Shown here: piece after piece, positions 16,389 to 25,226 of the stretch
Position numbering within the stretch: position 1 is the stretch's first letter
How the letters are laid out: every line of letters begins with the position of its first letter
Origin: Candidatus Latescibacterota bacterium
Lineage (GTDB): Bacteria > JAAXHH01
Assembly: GCA_022821085.1 (NCBI GenBank)
Contig: JAJEEG010000006.1
Coordinates: forward strand, 2,191,330 to 2,255,329
Length of the DNA stretch: 64,000 nucleotides
Direction of reading: 5' to 3'
Notes under the pieces: generated by a model
Told to the model about the DNA's origin: nothing
Databases searched by the model: none
What the model saw: only the letters and a program-made list of their open reading frames with translations
Translations under genes and position numbers: made by a program

Positions 16389-17966
16389 ATGACGACCTTC
16401 ACATTTGACCGAGACGCGCTTTCCTCGCCGTTGCCGGCCGCGGTATCCGACCGCCTGCGCACCTCCGGTTTCGAGCAACCGGAGGATGCATGGCGCATGC
16501 TGGGACAGATCGATGCGCGGCTGACCCCACTCGGCGTGGGCGGCGCGGATAACCTCTTCCCGGTGCTGGCCGATGCGGCGGGCGGTTCCCTACAGCCCGA
16601 CCGGGCGCTCATCAGCATGCACGCGCTCATAACGCGAGGCGGCGATGGGCAGGTCCCGGCCCTGCTGGATCTGCTGGCCGCGCCGTCCGAATCCCGGGAC
16701 GCGCTGCTCACGATCCTCTCGGCCAGCCCGTACCTCACCACGACGCTCGTCCAGGACGTGGGATTCCTGCTCGACACTTTCGCGGGCGACGCGTGGCGCA
16801 CGCTGCAGCCGGCGGAGGAACTGGACACGGTATTGACCGGCATGCTCGACGGCGTGTCTACGCCGGACGAGGCCATGAAACCCCTGCGCACGTTCAAGCA
16901 GCAGGCTTACCTGCGCATCGCCGTGTGCGACCTGATGCGGCAGTCCGGCACGCCGGCGGTCCTGGAACGGCTCACGGACGTGGCCGACCTCTGTCTCCAG
17001 GCGGCCCACGATGTATGCGGCGCGAAACTGCAGGCGCGGCACGGACGGCCGATGCTCGAGGGATCGAAACCAAGCGGCTTCGCCGTCATCGGCATGGGGA
17101 AGCTGGGCGGCAGGGACCTGAACTTCAGTTCGGACATCGACCTGCTTTACGTGTACGACGCCACGGACGGCCGCACCGACAAGGACGGGACCTCCACCTA
17201 CGAGTACTACCCGAAACTCGCCCGGGCCATCACCGACCTCATCAGCCGGCTCACGCCGGACGGCCAGGTCTTCCGCGTCGATCTGCGCCTGCGTCCGGAG
17301 GGACGGGCCGGGGATATCGCCAATTCGATCGACGGCTACCGCTGGCACTACGAGATCCAGGGCCAGGCCTGGCAGCGCCAGGCGCTCCTGAAGGCCCGGT
17401 GCTCGGCGGGGAGCAGGGAGGTCGGCGGCCGGTTCCTCGACACGATCCAGCCCTTCGTATTCTATCCCGCCCTCGACCAGCCGCTGATCCTGGAAGATAT
17501 CAACCACATGCGGGAGCGCATCGCGAAGGCGCTGATCGAACGGGGCAGCGGCGACTACCACGTCAAGCTGGGGAAAGGCGGCATCCGGGAGATCGAGTTC
17601 ATCGCCCAGGGATTCCAGTTGGTGTACGGCGGAATCCAGGGCTGGCCCTGGGAACGGGGCACCCGCAGGATGCTGGCCGCGCTGGCGGAAAAGGGGTACC
17701 TGTCCGATGAGGAGGCGTCCGACCTGGACGAAGCCTATCTCTTCCTGCGGGACCTGGAAAACCGGATCCAGATGACCTCGGGCCACCAGACCCACGAGAT
17801 CCCCCGGGAACGCGGCGCCCAGTCCGTCCTGGCCGGCATGATGGGGCTGTCCGGACCGACGCTCGGCGAACGGGAAGCCGCGCCCGACAGGATGCTGAAC
17901 GCCTACGGGAAGCACACCGCCCGCGTCCACCAGATCTACGACCGGGTCTTCCATTCGGCGATGTGA
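16389..17966 (+). CDS. glnE: Half-length glutamine synthetase adenylyltransferase/deadenylylase (GlnE N-terminal half)
   Basis: The nucleotidyltransferase core is clear: FAVIGMGKLGGRDLNFSSDI with DL next (G-x-G-x-LGG...SDIDL, about residues 232-256). It is followed by FRVDLRLRPEGRAGDIANSI, GQAWQRQALLKAR and the helical GlnD-UR_UTase-like region ending GKGGIREIEFIAQGFQL. Full GlnE is about 950 residues with two such halves; this protein has 525 and ends after the first. The NFSSDIDL form and LRPEGR...ANS region match the N-terminal (deadenylylating) half of E. coli-type GlnE. No second half or frameshifted continuation is seen before the terminator at 18.1 kb. It may act alone or with a separately encoded C-terminal half. 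Confidence 0.85.
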   Translation: MTTFTFDRDALSSPLPAAVSDRLRTSGFEQPEDAWRMLGQIDARLTPLGVGGADNLFPVLADAAGGSLQPDRALISMHALITRGGDGQVPALLDLLAAPSESRDALLTILSASPYLTTTLVQDVGFLLDTFAGDAWRTLQPAEELDTVLTGMLDGVSTPDEAMKPLRTFKQQAYLRIAVCDLMRQSGTPAVLERLTDVADLCLQAAHDVCGAKLQARHGRPMLEGSKPSGFAVIGMGKLGGRDLNFSSDIDLLYVYDATDGRTDKDGTSTYEYYPKLARAITDLISRLTPDGQVFRVDLRLRPEGRAGDIANSIDGYRWHYEIQGQAWQRQALLKARCSAGSREVGGRFLDTIQPFVFYPALDQPLILEDINHMRERIAKALIERGSGDYHVKLGKGGIREIEFIAQGFQLVYGGIQGWPWERGTRRMLAALAEKGYLSDEEASDLDEAYLFLRDLENRIQMTSGHQTHEIPRERGAQSVLAGMMGLSGPTLGEREAAPDRMLNAYGKHTARVHQIYDRVFHSAM

Positions 17967-18077
17967 CGGTACGCGGATCGTCTTCATGCGCTGCCGCGAG
18001 ATCGCCTGGACCGAGGCCAGACCAGGGCGGCACGTGACGGACAGCGTGCTGTAAGTGTAATTTCGAGGTGTACATAG

Positions 18078-18129
18078 AAAACGCCCGGCCCTGGTCTCAA
18101 CGATTCCAGGTCCGGGCGTTTTTCTTTTT
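18078..18129. terminator. Strong intrinsic terminator between convergent glnE and RND genes
   Basis: AACGCCCGGCCCTGG at 18080-18094 pairs with CCAGGTCCGGGCGTT at 18106-18120 with one mismatch, and TTTCTTTTT follows. On the opposite strand the stem is followed by TTTT, so it may work in both directions. It serves the convergent ends of glnE (plus) and the RND operon (minus). Confidence 0.9.
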
Positions 18130-18175
18130 AGTGCTCGTCACCTGACCGGGCACCGCTAGTTCAGACTGCACTTGC

Positions 18176-18247
18176 GCGCTCTACTTGCGCGGCTGCGCGC
18201 TACCTCACTCACAACCGCGCTCTACTTGCGCGGCTGCGCACTACCTC
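18176..18247 (+). repeat. Two 31-base direct repeats
   Basis: GCGCTCTACTTGCGCGGCTG begins a 31-base unit at 18176-18206 that recurs at 18217-18247 with one change. The second copy ends eight bases from the stop codon of the RND gene. A partial copy (CTTGCGCGCT) begins at 18171. Confidence 0.8.
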
Positions 18248-18254
18248 CCCACGC

Positions 18255-21200
18255 TTACGCCCAGGCCCGCTTGACGCTCGACGTGACCCAGTTGCTCAGG
18301 TCCTCGAAGATGGTGTAGACCGTCGGCAGCAGGATGAGCGTCAGGATGCCGGAAGTGGTCAGGCCGCCCACCAGGGCCAGGCTGACCGGGCCCCACTGGT
18401 TCGCGCCGCGGTCTTCCACGGGACCGAAGAACTCGGGGAAGAGGAGCGGGGCCACCATGGGCAGCAGGCCGAAGATGGTCGTCAGCGACGTCATCAGGAT
18501 CGGCCGCAACCGGTGCCGGCCGCCCAGGAGGAGGGCCTCCGTACGGGTCATGCCCTCCCTGCGCAAATGGTTTACGTGATCGATGAGCACAATGGCGTTG
18601 TTTACCGCAAGTCCCGACAGTACGATGATCCCCAGGTAGGAGTTCGTGTTCAGTGTCGTGCCGGACAGGTAGAACACGACGAAGGCGCCCACCAGTCCGC
18701 AGAGCACCGACAACAGGATCGTGAAGGGCTGGATGAAGGACTCCGAAATGGCCGCCATAATCAGGTAGATGAGGACCACGGACAGGAGAATGGCGAAGAG
18801 GAACTCGCCCTGGGATTCCCGCATCATGTTGAAATTGCGCCCCATGCTCCACGAATAGCCCGGCGGCAGTTCGATGCCCTGCATCATTTCCGTCACCTGG
18901 GCGTTAATGGCGCGTGTGCCCGGTCCTGTCGTGTTTCCGCCCACTTCCACCTGCGATTCCCGGTCCTTCCGCTCGATGGCGTCGGGCCCCTTCTGCTTGG
19001 AAAAACTGGCCAGGTTCCCCACGGGGATCATGCCGCCTTCGGCCCGCTCGAACGTCATGTTCTGCAGCTTCTGCATGCTGGCACGGTCCTCTTCCTCGAG
19101 GTGCAGCAGGATGTCCACCTCGCGGTCGTCGGCCTTGAATTTACCCCGTGCCCGGCTGCTCAGCGCCGCCTGCACCGTACGGGCCGCCTGTCTCGGCGAG
19201 ATCCCGTACGTTTGCGCCACGGCCCGGTCGACCTGTACCTGGATCTCCTCGTCGCCCCGCTCCAGGCTGGTATCCACGTCCTTGAGGCCCGGGATGACCT
19301 CCATCCGGGTCCGGATATCCTCGGCGATATTGGAAAGCACCGCCATGTTGTCGCCCTTCAGCTCGACGTCCACACCTGATTGCCCGCCGCCGTAACGCCG
19401 CATGCGGCCGGGTCTCCACTGTACGCCGGCGATTTCAGGCAGCGCGCGGGTAATCCGGGTCTGAAGCTGCGTGGCCGACTCCTGCCGTTCCTCCGGCGGG
19501 GTCAGCACGATGCGGATATTTGCCCGGCGCAGGCTGCCGTAGGACGAGATGGATTCTATGTGGAAGTCCTCCTTGCGGTCCAGGAGGAGTTTCTCCACGT
19601 CCGTGAAGACGGCCTTGACGTCCTCGATGCCGTAGCTGCCCGGCAGGTCCGCGGCGATCGCGATATCCCGTGTCGGCGCCATCGGCTGGAACTCCGTCTC
19701 GATATTCTGGTACAGCCAGTAGCTGCCGTATAGAATCGCGGCAAAGGAGACTACCGTGACGAACCGGTGCTTGAGGTTCCAGGCCAGGACCGACGTATAC
19801 AGCCCCGACAGCCTCGCGAAGAACGCCGATGGCTTGCCCAGCGGCCGGTTGAACAGCCTCGACGATACCAGCGGAATGAGCGTCAGCGCGATGAAGACGG
19901 CCGCCACCATGACGATGCAGAAGGTGACGACGAAGTCCTTCATGAAGAGCATGAACCGGCTGCCCCCGCCCAGGAAGACCAGGGGCATGAACACGCAGAG
20001 GGTCGTCGCCGTGGCCGCGATGATGGCCATGGTCACCTCGCGGGTACCCACGACGGCCGCGATCCGGGCCGGCAGGTTGCCCTCCTGGCGATGCCGGTAG
20101 ATGCTTTCGAGCACTACCACGGCGGCGTCAACGAGCATGCCCACCGCCAGCATCAGGCCCATGAGCGAGATCAGGTTGATGGAAACCGTGGACCCGGCGC
20201 CCTGGCGAAGCAGGTACATGAAGGTGAAGGTGCAGATGATCGATATGGGGATCGCCAGGCCGATGATCATGGTGCTCCGCACATTCCGCAGGAAGAGGAA
20301 CAGCACGATGACGGCCAGCATGCCGCCCAGCAGTCCCGTGTTCCGCAGATCCGAAAGCCGGTCCGTTATGCTCTGCGACTGGTCGAAGAAGACCCGCGTT
20401 TCAAGGTCCGCGAACTGGGGTTGCGTCTGGAGTTCATCCAGCACGGACTGGGTGCGCTGCGCCACGTCCACGATGTTGGCCGTAGACGTCTTGTACACCC
20501 GGATCGTGACCGCGTCGACCCCGTTCAGCCGCTGGAAACTGTCGTTTTCCGGGTAGTCGTACTTTACCTCCGCCACGTCGCGGAGCGAAAGGGTCGTGCC
20601 CGGTATGGGCAGGTTCGCCACTTCTTCGGCGGCCCGGTACTCGTTCACGGAACGCACCGAGTACTTCTTTCCGCCCTCGGTGACGGTCCCGGCCGTCATG
20701 GTGACGTTGTTCTGCGTCAAAGTCTGGCTGAGATTGAACAGATCGAGGTTGTGGGACTGCAGCTTCTCGCTGTCCACGTGCACGAGCAGCTGCTTGTCGA
20801 TCATCCCGCTGATTTCCACGTTCGCCACGCCTTCCACGCGCTGGATGCGCGGCTGGATTACCTTGGTGACGATGTTGTAGAACTCGGCGGGGTCCCCGCT
20901 CCATGCCACGCTGAAGTTGTAGATGGGCATATCGTTCGGGTTCCAGCGCCGGATGCGGATGCGTTCCACGTCGGCGGGCAGTTCACCCCGCACCTGGTCG
21001 ATCCGGTCGCGGACCTCCATGGCCGCCATGTTCATGTCCGTCCCGGTCTCGAACTCGATGCGGACCCGCGAGTTGTCGTCGCTGGAATTGGACTCCATGC
21101 TCTTCATGTTGCTGAGTGTGCCGAAGGCGTCCTCCAGCGGCCGCGTGATCAGCCGTTCCACTTCCTCGGGCGACGAGGACGGATACGGCACGCTGACGTT

Positions 21201-21335
21201 CAGGGACGGAAAGGACATGTCCGGCAGGAACATCAGCGGCAGCTTGGTATAGGAAATCATACCCAGGGTGACGACACTGACGATGATCATGATCGTCGTC
21301 ACCGGTCGGTTTACGGAAAATTCGGCAATGCTCAT
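18255..21335 (-). CDS. RND efflux pump inner-membrane permease (second of tandem pair)
   Basis: A 1026-residue HAE1/AcrB-type transporter. MSIAEFSVNRPVTTIMIIVSVV is the typical N-terminal TM1. The porter domains and GLMLAVGMLVDAAVVVLESIYRH (TM4, proton relay) follow, and the C-terminal half shows YLGIIVLSGLAVNNAIVLID and RLRPILMTSLTTIFGLLPM. Only one Asp is present in the TM4 motif (VDAA), where AcrB has two. It overlaps the upstream RND gene by 4 bp, so the two are made together and may form a heterotrimer like MdtBC. It would work with the adaptor at 25.2 kb. No outer-membrane TolC-like gene is in the cluster. Confidence 0.93.
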   Translation of the reverse strand: MSIAEFSVNRPVTTIMIIVSVVTLGMISYTKLPLMFLPDMSFPSLNVSVPYPSSSPEEVERLITRPLEDAFGTLSNMKSMESNSSDDNSRVRIEFETGTDMNMAAMEVRDRIDQVRGELPADVERIRIRRWNPNDMPIYNFSVAWSGDPAEFYNIVTKVIQPRIQRVEGVANVEISGMIDKQLLVHVDSEKLQSHNLDLFNLSQTLTQNNVTMTAGTVTEGGKKYSVRSVNEYRAAEEVANLPIPGTTLSLRDVAEVKYDYPENDSFQRLNGVDAVTIRVYKTSTANIVDVAQRTQSVLDELQTQPQFADLETRVFFDQSQSITDRLSDLRNTGLLGGMLAVIVLFLFLRNVRSTMIIGLAIPISIICTFTFMYLLRQGAGSTVSINLISLMGLMLAVGMLVDAAVVVLESIYRHRQEGNLPARIAAVVGTREVTMAIIAATATTLCVFMPLVFLGGGSRFMLFMKDFVVTFCIVMVAAVFIALTLIPLVSSRLFNRPLGKPSAFFARLSGLYTSVLAWNLKHRFVTVVSFAAILYGSYWLYQNIETEFQPMAPTRDIAIAADLPGSYGIEDVKAVFTDVEKLLLDRKEDFHIESISSYGSLRRANIRIVLTPPEERQESATQLQTRITRALPEIAGVQWRPGRMRRYGGGQSGVDVELKGDNMAVLSNIAEDIRTRMEVIPGLKDVDTSLERGDEEIQVQVDRAVAQTYGISPRQAARTVQAALSSRARGKFKADDREVDILLHLEEEDRASMQKLQNMTFERAEGGMIPVGNLASFSKQKGPDAIERKDRESQVEVGGNTTGPGTRAINAQVTEMMQGIELPPGYSWSMGRNFNMMRESQGEFLFAILLSVVLIYLIMAAISESFIQPFTILLSVLCGLVGAFVVFYLSGTTLNTNSYLGIIVLSGLAVNNAIVLIDHVNHLRREGMTRTEALLLGGRHRLRPILMTSLTTIFGLLPMVAPLLFPEFFGPVEDRGANQWGPVSLALVGGLTTSGILTLILLPTVYTIFEDLSNWVTSSVKRAWA

Positions 21336-24300
21336 GCCTCTACCACCTCCTGGGACACCGGTTGCCCGGCGGTTCTTGTAAACAGCCCGTACACGCTTGC
21401 CATGGCCGACTCGATCGTCATGTAGATGAGCGGCACCAGGACCAGCGTCACCATCGTGCCGGCGATCAGGCCGCCGATCACGGTGATGGCCATGGGCGCG
21501 CGCAACTCGGCGCCTTCACCGACGCCGATGGCCATCGGCAGCAGGCCGAGGACCGTGGTCGCCGTCGTCATCATGATGGGCCAGAGGCGCGTCTGCGCCG
21601 CCTCGACGATGGCCTCCTGCAGTTCCGTACCCCTGCGTCGCAGCTGGTTGATATAATCCACCAGCACGATGGCGTTGTTCACCACGATCCCGGTGAGCAT
21701 GATCACCCCGATCAGCACGACGACGCTGATCGTCTGTCCCGTGAGCACGAGCGTCGCGACGACGCCGATGATCGAGAAGGGGAAGGTAAACATGATCACG
21801 AAGGGATGGAGCAGCGATTCGAACTGGGACGCCATGACCAGGTAGACGAGAAAGATCGAGAGCAGAAGGGCGAACTGCAGGCTCGCGAAGGCCACCTGCA
21901 TTTCCTCGTTCTGCCCCTTGATGCCCACGATGAAATCGATGGGCAGCATGAAGCCGTCAATGATCCCCTGGATGTCGTCGGCCGCGTCACCGAGCGAACG
22001 GCCCGAAAGACCCGCGGACACGATGGCCACCCGCTGCTGGTTGACCCGCCGTATCTCGCTCGGACCCTGGGCGACGCGGACTTCCGCGACGGCCGCCAGC
22101 GGCACGGGCACCGCGCCTTCCGGGTTCACCACCAGTCGCCGAATGGCGTCCAGGCTCAGCCGGGTTTCGTCCTCCGCCCATACGCGGATGTCGATCTTCC
22201 GGTCGCGGCGGGTGAGCTCCGTCGCCACGTTGCCCTGGACCTTGTTCTGCACGATCTGCGTGACCGTGCCCAGGTTGAGTCCCAGGTTGGCGAGCTTCCG
22301 GCGGTCGAATAGGATCTGTACTTCCGGATTCCCGCCCTCCATGCTGGCTTTCACGTCGGTCAGGCCGGGTACCGTGGACATCTCCGCCGCGAGTTCCTCG
22401 GAAACTTCCGTGAGCCGGGTCAGGTTGTACCCGCTGACTTCCACCTCCACCGGGTTCTTGAAGCTGAAGAGCGCGGGACGGGCGAACTCGGGCGCCTCGA
22501 TGCCCGGAATGGGCGCGAAGCTGTCCCGCAGGCGGTTCATGACGTCCTCTTCCACCGCGCCGCGAAGGCCCGGTTCCAGCCGGATGTGCAACTGCCCGAT
22601 GTTCTCCCGCTCCTCGCCCGCGTTGCCGCCGGATTGGCCCATGGTTCCCGCCAGCACGTACACCGTGCTTACTTCAGGGTAGTCCCGGGCGATCGCCGAC
22701 ATGCGGTTCAACGCGTCCTCGGTCACGGGCAGCGGCGTGCCCACGGGCAGCTTCACGTTGACGAAGAACTCGCCCTGGCTCATCTGGGGGATCAGCTCGA
22801 TGCCGATCGTGGGAACGACATAGAGGGAACCCGCCAGCAGGGCGGTCCCGGTGAACAGTGTCAGGACGCGGTTGGCCAGGGCCCAGCGGAGGAAGGGCGG
22901 GTAGGCCCGGCGGATGACCGGGAAGATCCGGTCGAACAGCCAGCCCACGGGCCAGAGCACGACGCGCACCAGTCCCCAGGCCGAGAAGAGCACCCACCTG
23001 ACGAGGTAGAATACACCCGTTACGATGTATCCCAGCCCCCGGGAGAATGCGTTCCAGACGGTCCCGATCACGGTCCGGATCCTGCCCATCGCCGTGGCCG
23101 GATCCTGTGCAGACTGGTCGTCCCCGTCTTCCGCGAGCGCTTCCCTGTCGCGGTGCAGGATCGACGATATCACCGGGATCAGGGTGACGGCCACCAGGGT
23201 GGCCACGACGAGCGAAAAGGTAACGGCCAGCGCCAGGTCCCGGAACAACTGCCCGGCGATGCCTTCCACGAAGACGATGGGCACGAACACGCACACCGTG
23301 GTCAGCGTCGCGGCCACGACGGCCTGTCCGACCTCGGACGCGCCGAGGCGCACCCGTTCCGCGACGGGCAGGTCGCCCCCTCGTCTTCGGTGCCGGTCGA
23401 TGCCTTCCAGGACCACGATGGAGTTGTCCACCAGCATCCCGACCCCCAGGGCCAGGCCGCCGAGGGACATGATGTTCAGCGAGACGTCAAAGGCGTAGAG
23501 GAAGAAGAAGGTGGTGACCACCGAGATTGGGATGGACACGCCGATGATGAGACTGCTCGAACTGCGCAGGAACAGGTACAGGACCAGGATGGCGAGTATG
23601 CCGCCGTACATGGCCGTCTTGAGCACCTCGTCCACCGACTGCTGGATGAAGATCGACTGGTCGAAGACGACCTCCAGATTTACGCCCGAAGTGAGGCCGG
23701 CCACGGTCTCCCGCACCGAGTCCAGCCGGTCCTTGACCACGCGCCCCACCTGGATCGTATTGGTCCCGGCTTCCTTGTAGATGGCGATCTCGATGCTCTC
23801 CCGGCCGTTGATCCCTGCGGAAAGCTTGCGTTCCTTGTGGCTTTTCGTGACCGAGGCGACGTCGGAGAGCAGGATGGGCACGGTGTTGACCTGGCCGACG
23901 ATGATGTCGCCGATCTCGTCCACGGCCTGGAACTCGTTCAGGATGCGTACCAGGTATTCCGTCTCGCCGTCCTTGATGGTGCCGCCCGCGAGATTGACGT
24001 TCTCCTGCTCGAGCCGGGTGGCCACCTGTGTGATGGGTATGCCGAGGCTGGCCAGCCTGGACTCGTCCAGCTCCACGTGGATTTCCTCTTCCAGGCCGCC
24101 GCTGATCTTTACCGCGGCGACGCCCTCGAGGGCTTCCAGCTCTCGCTTGATCTCCTCTTCCGCCATGATCCGCAGGGCCGTGAGGCTTTCGTTGCCGGAC
24201 AGCGCGATGCGCAGGATGGGGTCGAGGCTCGGATCGAACCGGAGCAGGATGGGTTTCTCCGCCGCCTGGGGCAGGTTGAGCAGGTCGATCTTCTCCCGCA

Positions 24301-24622
24301 CGTTCAGGCTGGCGAAATCCATGTTGGTGCCCCACTCGAACTCCAGGATGACGTCGGACCGCTCGGGGCGGGAAATGGAGCTGACGCGCACCACGCCGGT
24401 CACCACGCCCACCGCCTCTTCGATGGGCTCGGAGACGAGGTTCTCGATCTCGTTCGGCGCGGCGCCGACGTACTCGGTGCGGACCGTCAGGGTCGGGTAC
24501 GTGATGTCCGGGAGCAGATTGATGGGCAGCCGCGAGAAGGCGATGGTGCCGAAGAGCAGCATCGCCGTCATCAGCATGATGATCGTGACGGGCCTGCCGA
24601 TGGAGAAACCGATGATTTTCAT
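21332..24622 (-). CDS. RND efflux pump inner-membrane permease (first of tandem pair)
   Basis: A 1096-residue HAE1-type RND transporter, starting MKIIGFSIGRPVTIIMLMTAML. TM4 carries LALGVGMLVDNSIVVLEGID, and the C-terminal half has VVLIGVIMLTGIVVNNAIVL and LWPIMMTTATTVLGLLPMAI. It is about 60-70 residues longer than its partner because of a hydrophobic, Trp-rich insertion between the sixth TM helix and the second half (around residues 510-590, with VFYLVRWVLFSAWGLVRVVL). This insertion may add membrane-embedded helices. It is coupled to the second RND gene by a 4-base overlap. Confidence 0.93.
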   Translation of the reverse strand: MKIIGFSIGRPVTIIMLMTAMLLFGTIAFSRLPINLLPDITYPTLTVRTEYVGAAPNEIENLVSEPIEEAVGVVTGVVRVSSISRPERSDVILEFEWGTNMDFASLNVREKIDLLNLPQAAEKPILLRFDPSLDPILRIALSGNESLTALRIMAEEEIKRELEALEGVAAVKISGGLEEEIHVELDESRLASLGIPITQVATRLEQENVNLAGGTIKDGETEYLVRILNEFQAVDEIGDIIVGQVNTVPILLSDVASVTKSHKERKLSAGINGRESIEIAIYKEAGTNTIQVGRVVKDRLDSVRETVAGLTSGVNLEVVFDQSIFIQQSVDEVLKTAMYGGILAILVLYLFLRSSSSLIIGVSIPISVVTTFFFLYAFDVSLNIMSLGGLALGVGMLVDNSIVVLEGIDRHRRRGGDLPVAERVRLGASEVGQAVVAATLTTVCVFVPIVFVEGIAGQLFRDLALAVTFSLVVATLVAVTLIPVISSILHRDREALAEDGDDQSAQDPATAMGRIRTVIGTVWNAFSRGLGYIVTGVFYLVRWVLFSAWGLVRVVLWPVGWLFDRIFPVIRRAYPPFLRWALANRVLTLFTGTALLAGSLYVVPTIGIELIPQMSQGEFFVNVKLPVGTPLPVTEDALNRMSAIARDYPEVSTVYVLAGTMGQSGGNAGEERENIGQLHIRLEPGLRGAVEEDVMNRLRDSFAPIPGIEAPEFARPALFSFKNPVEVEVSGYNLTRLTEVSEELAAEMSTVPGLTDVKASMEGGNPEVQILFDRRKLANLGLNLGTVTQIVQNKVQGNVATELTRRDRKIDIRVWAEDETRLSLDAIRRLVVNPEGAVPVPLAAVAEVRVAQGPSEIRRVNQQRVAIVSAGLSGRSLGDAADDIQGIIDGFMLPIDFIVGIKGQNEEMQVAFASLQFALLLSIFLVYLVMASQFESLLHPFVIMFTFPFSIIGVVATLVLTGQTISVVVLIGVIMLTGIVVNNAIVLVDYINQLRRRGTELQEAIVEAAQTRLWPIMMTTATTVLGLLPMAIGVGEGAELRAPMAITVIGGLIAGTMVTLVLVPLIYMTIESAMASVYGLFTRTAGQPVSQEVVEA

Positions 24623-24706
24623 AAATCCTTTACCGTGTTACAGGCGATCGGGTTAAAAGGCTGATTAAATCGCCCCGGTGCCTTCCTGTTCAAAGTACCT
24701 ACCCTT

Positions 24707-25171
24707 TTAATGTTCGTCGCCGATCAGATTGTGAATCATCTCGACCAGGGCCTTTCTCGCGTCATCCATGGTCGGCGACTCGCGGCGGGCGGAGACGTAG
24801 AGGTTTGCATACTGCTTGCAGATCTCAAGCGACGGTGTGTAGGCGCCGGCCGAATCCAACTCGCTGCGAACGCCGTCCAGCGTCAATTGAAACATCTCGA
24901 CCGTCTCGAGGAAACCGTCTGTGATTTCCGCCTTCCGCACTTCGTCCCATGCATTGGCCAGCACATCGCCTATATCGGCCGGTTCGCAGTTGCACAGGTC
25001 GTGCAGTTTCGAATACGCGGTCCGAAACCGTTTTTCGACCTCTTCGCGCTGGGCCGGATCGGGACTTTCCATGGTCAGGGACCGCTGGATCAGTTCCTCG
25101 AGTTTCTGGTCGTCCTGGGCCGCGGCCGGTAACGCAATCACCAATATGAGTGCAGAGATCAACCATCGCAT
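24707..25171 (-). CDS. Small secreted protein of unknown function in the RND operon
   Basis: 154 residues with a clear signal peptide (MRWLISALILVIALPAAAQ, cleavage expected after AAAQ or AAA). The mature part is acidic and mostly helical, with a single Cys-x-Cys (DLCNCEPADIGD) and one more Cys later (LEICKQYANLY). No family was recognised. It sits between the adaptor gene and the first RND gene on the same strand and is probably periplasmic. Its place in the operon suggests a pump accessory or stress-sensing role, but that is inference. Confidence 0.6.
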   Translation of the reverse strand: MRWLISALILVIALPAAAQDDQKLEELIQRSLTMESPDPAQREEVEKRFRTAYSKLHDLCNCEPADIGDVLANAWDEVRKAEITDGFLETVEMFQLTLDGVRSELDSAGAYTPSLEICKQYANLYVSARRESPTMDDARKALVEMIHNLIGDEH

Positions 25172-25226
25172 AATGAACCTCCCGAAAATGTGTACGTTGA
25201 ATATGCGTCCAGGCCAACTGGGACGG

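Noticed and set aside
22586-24664. 692-residue plus-strand ORF
   Set aside because: Antisense shadow of the RND gene, with Asp/His/Gln-rich composition typical of reversed codons.
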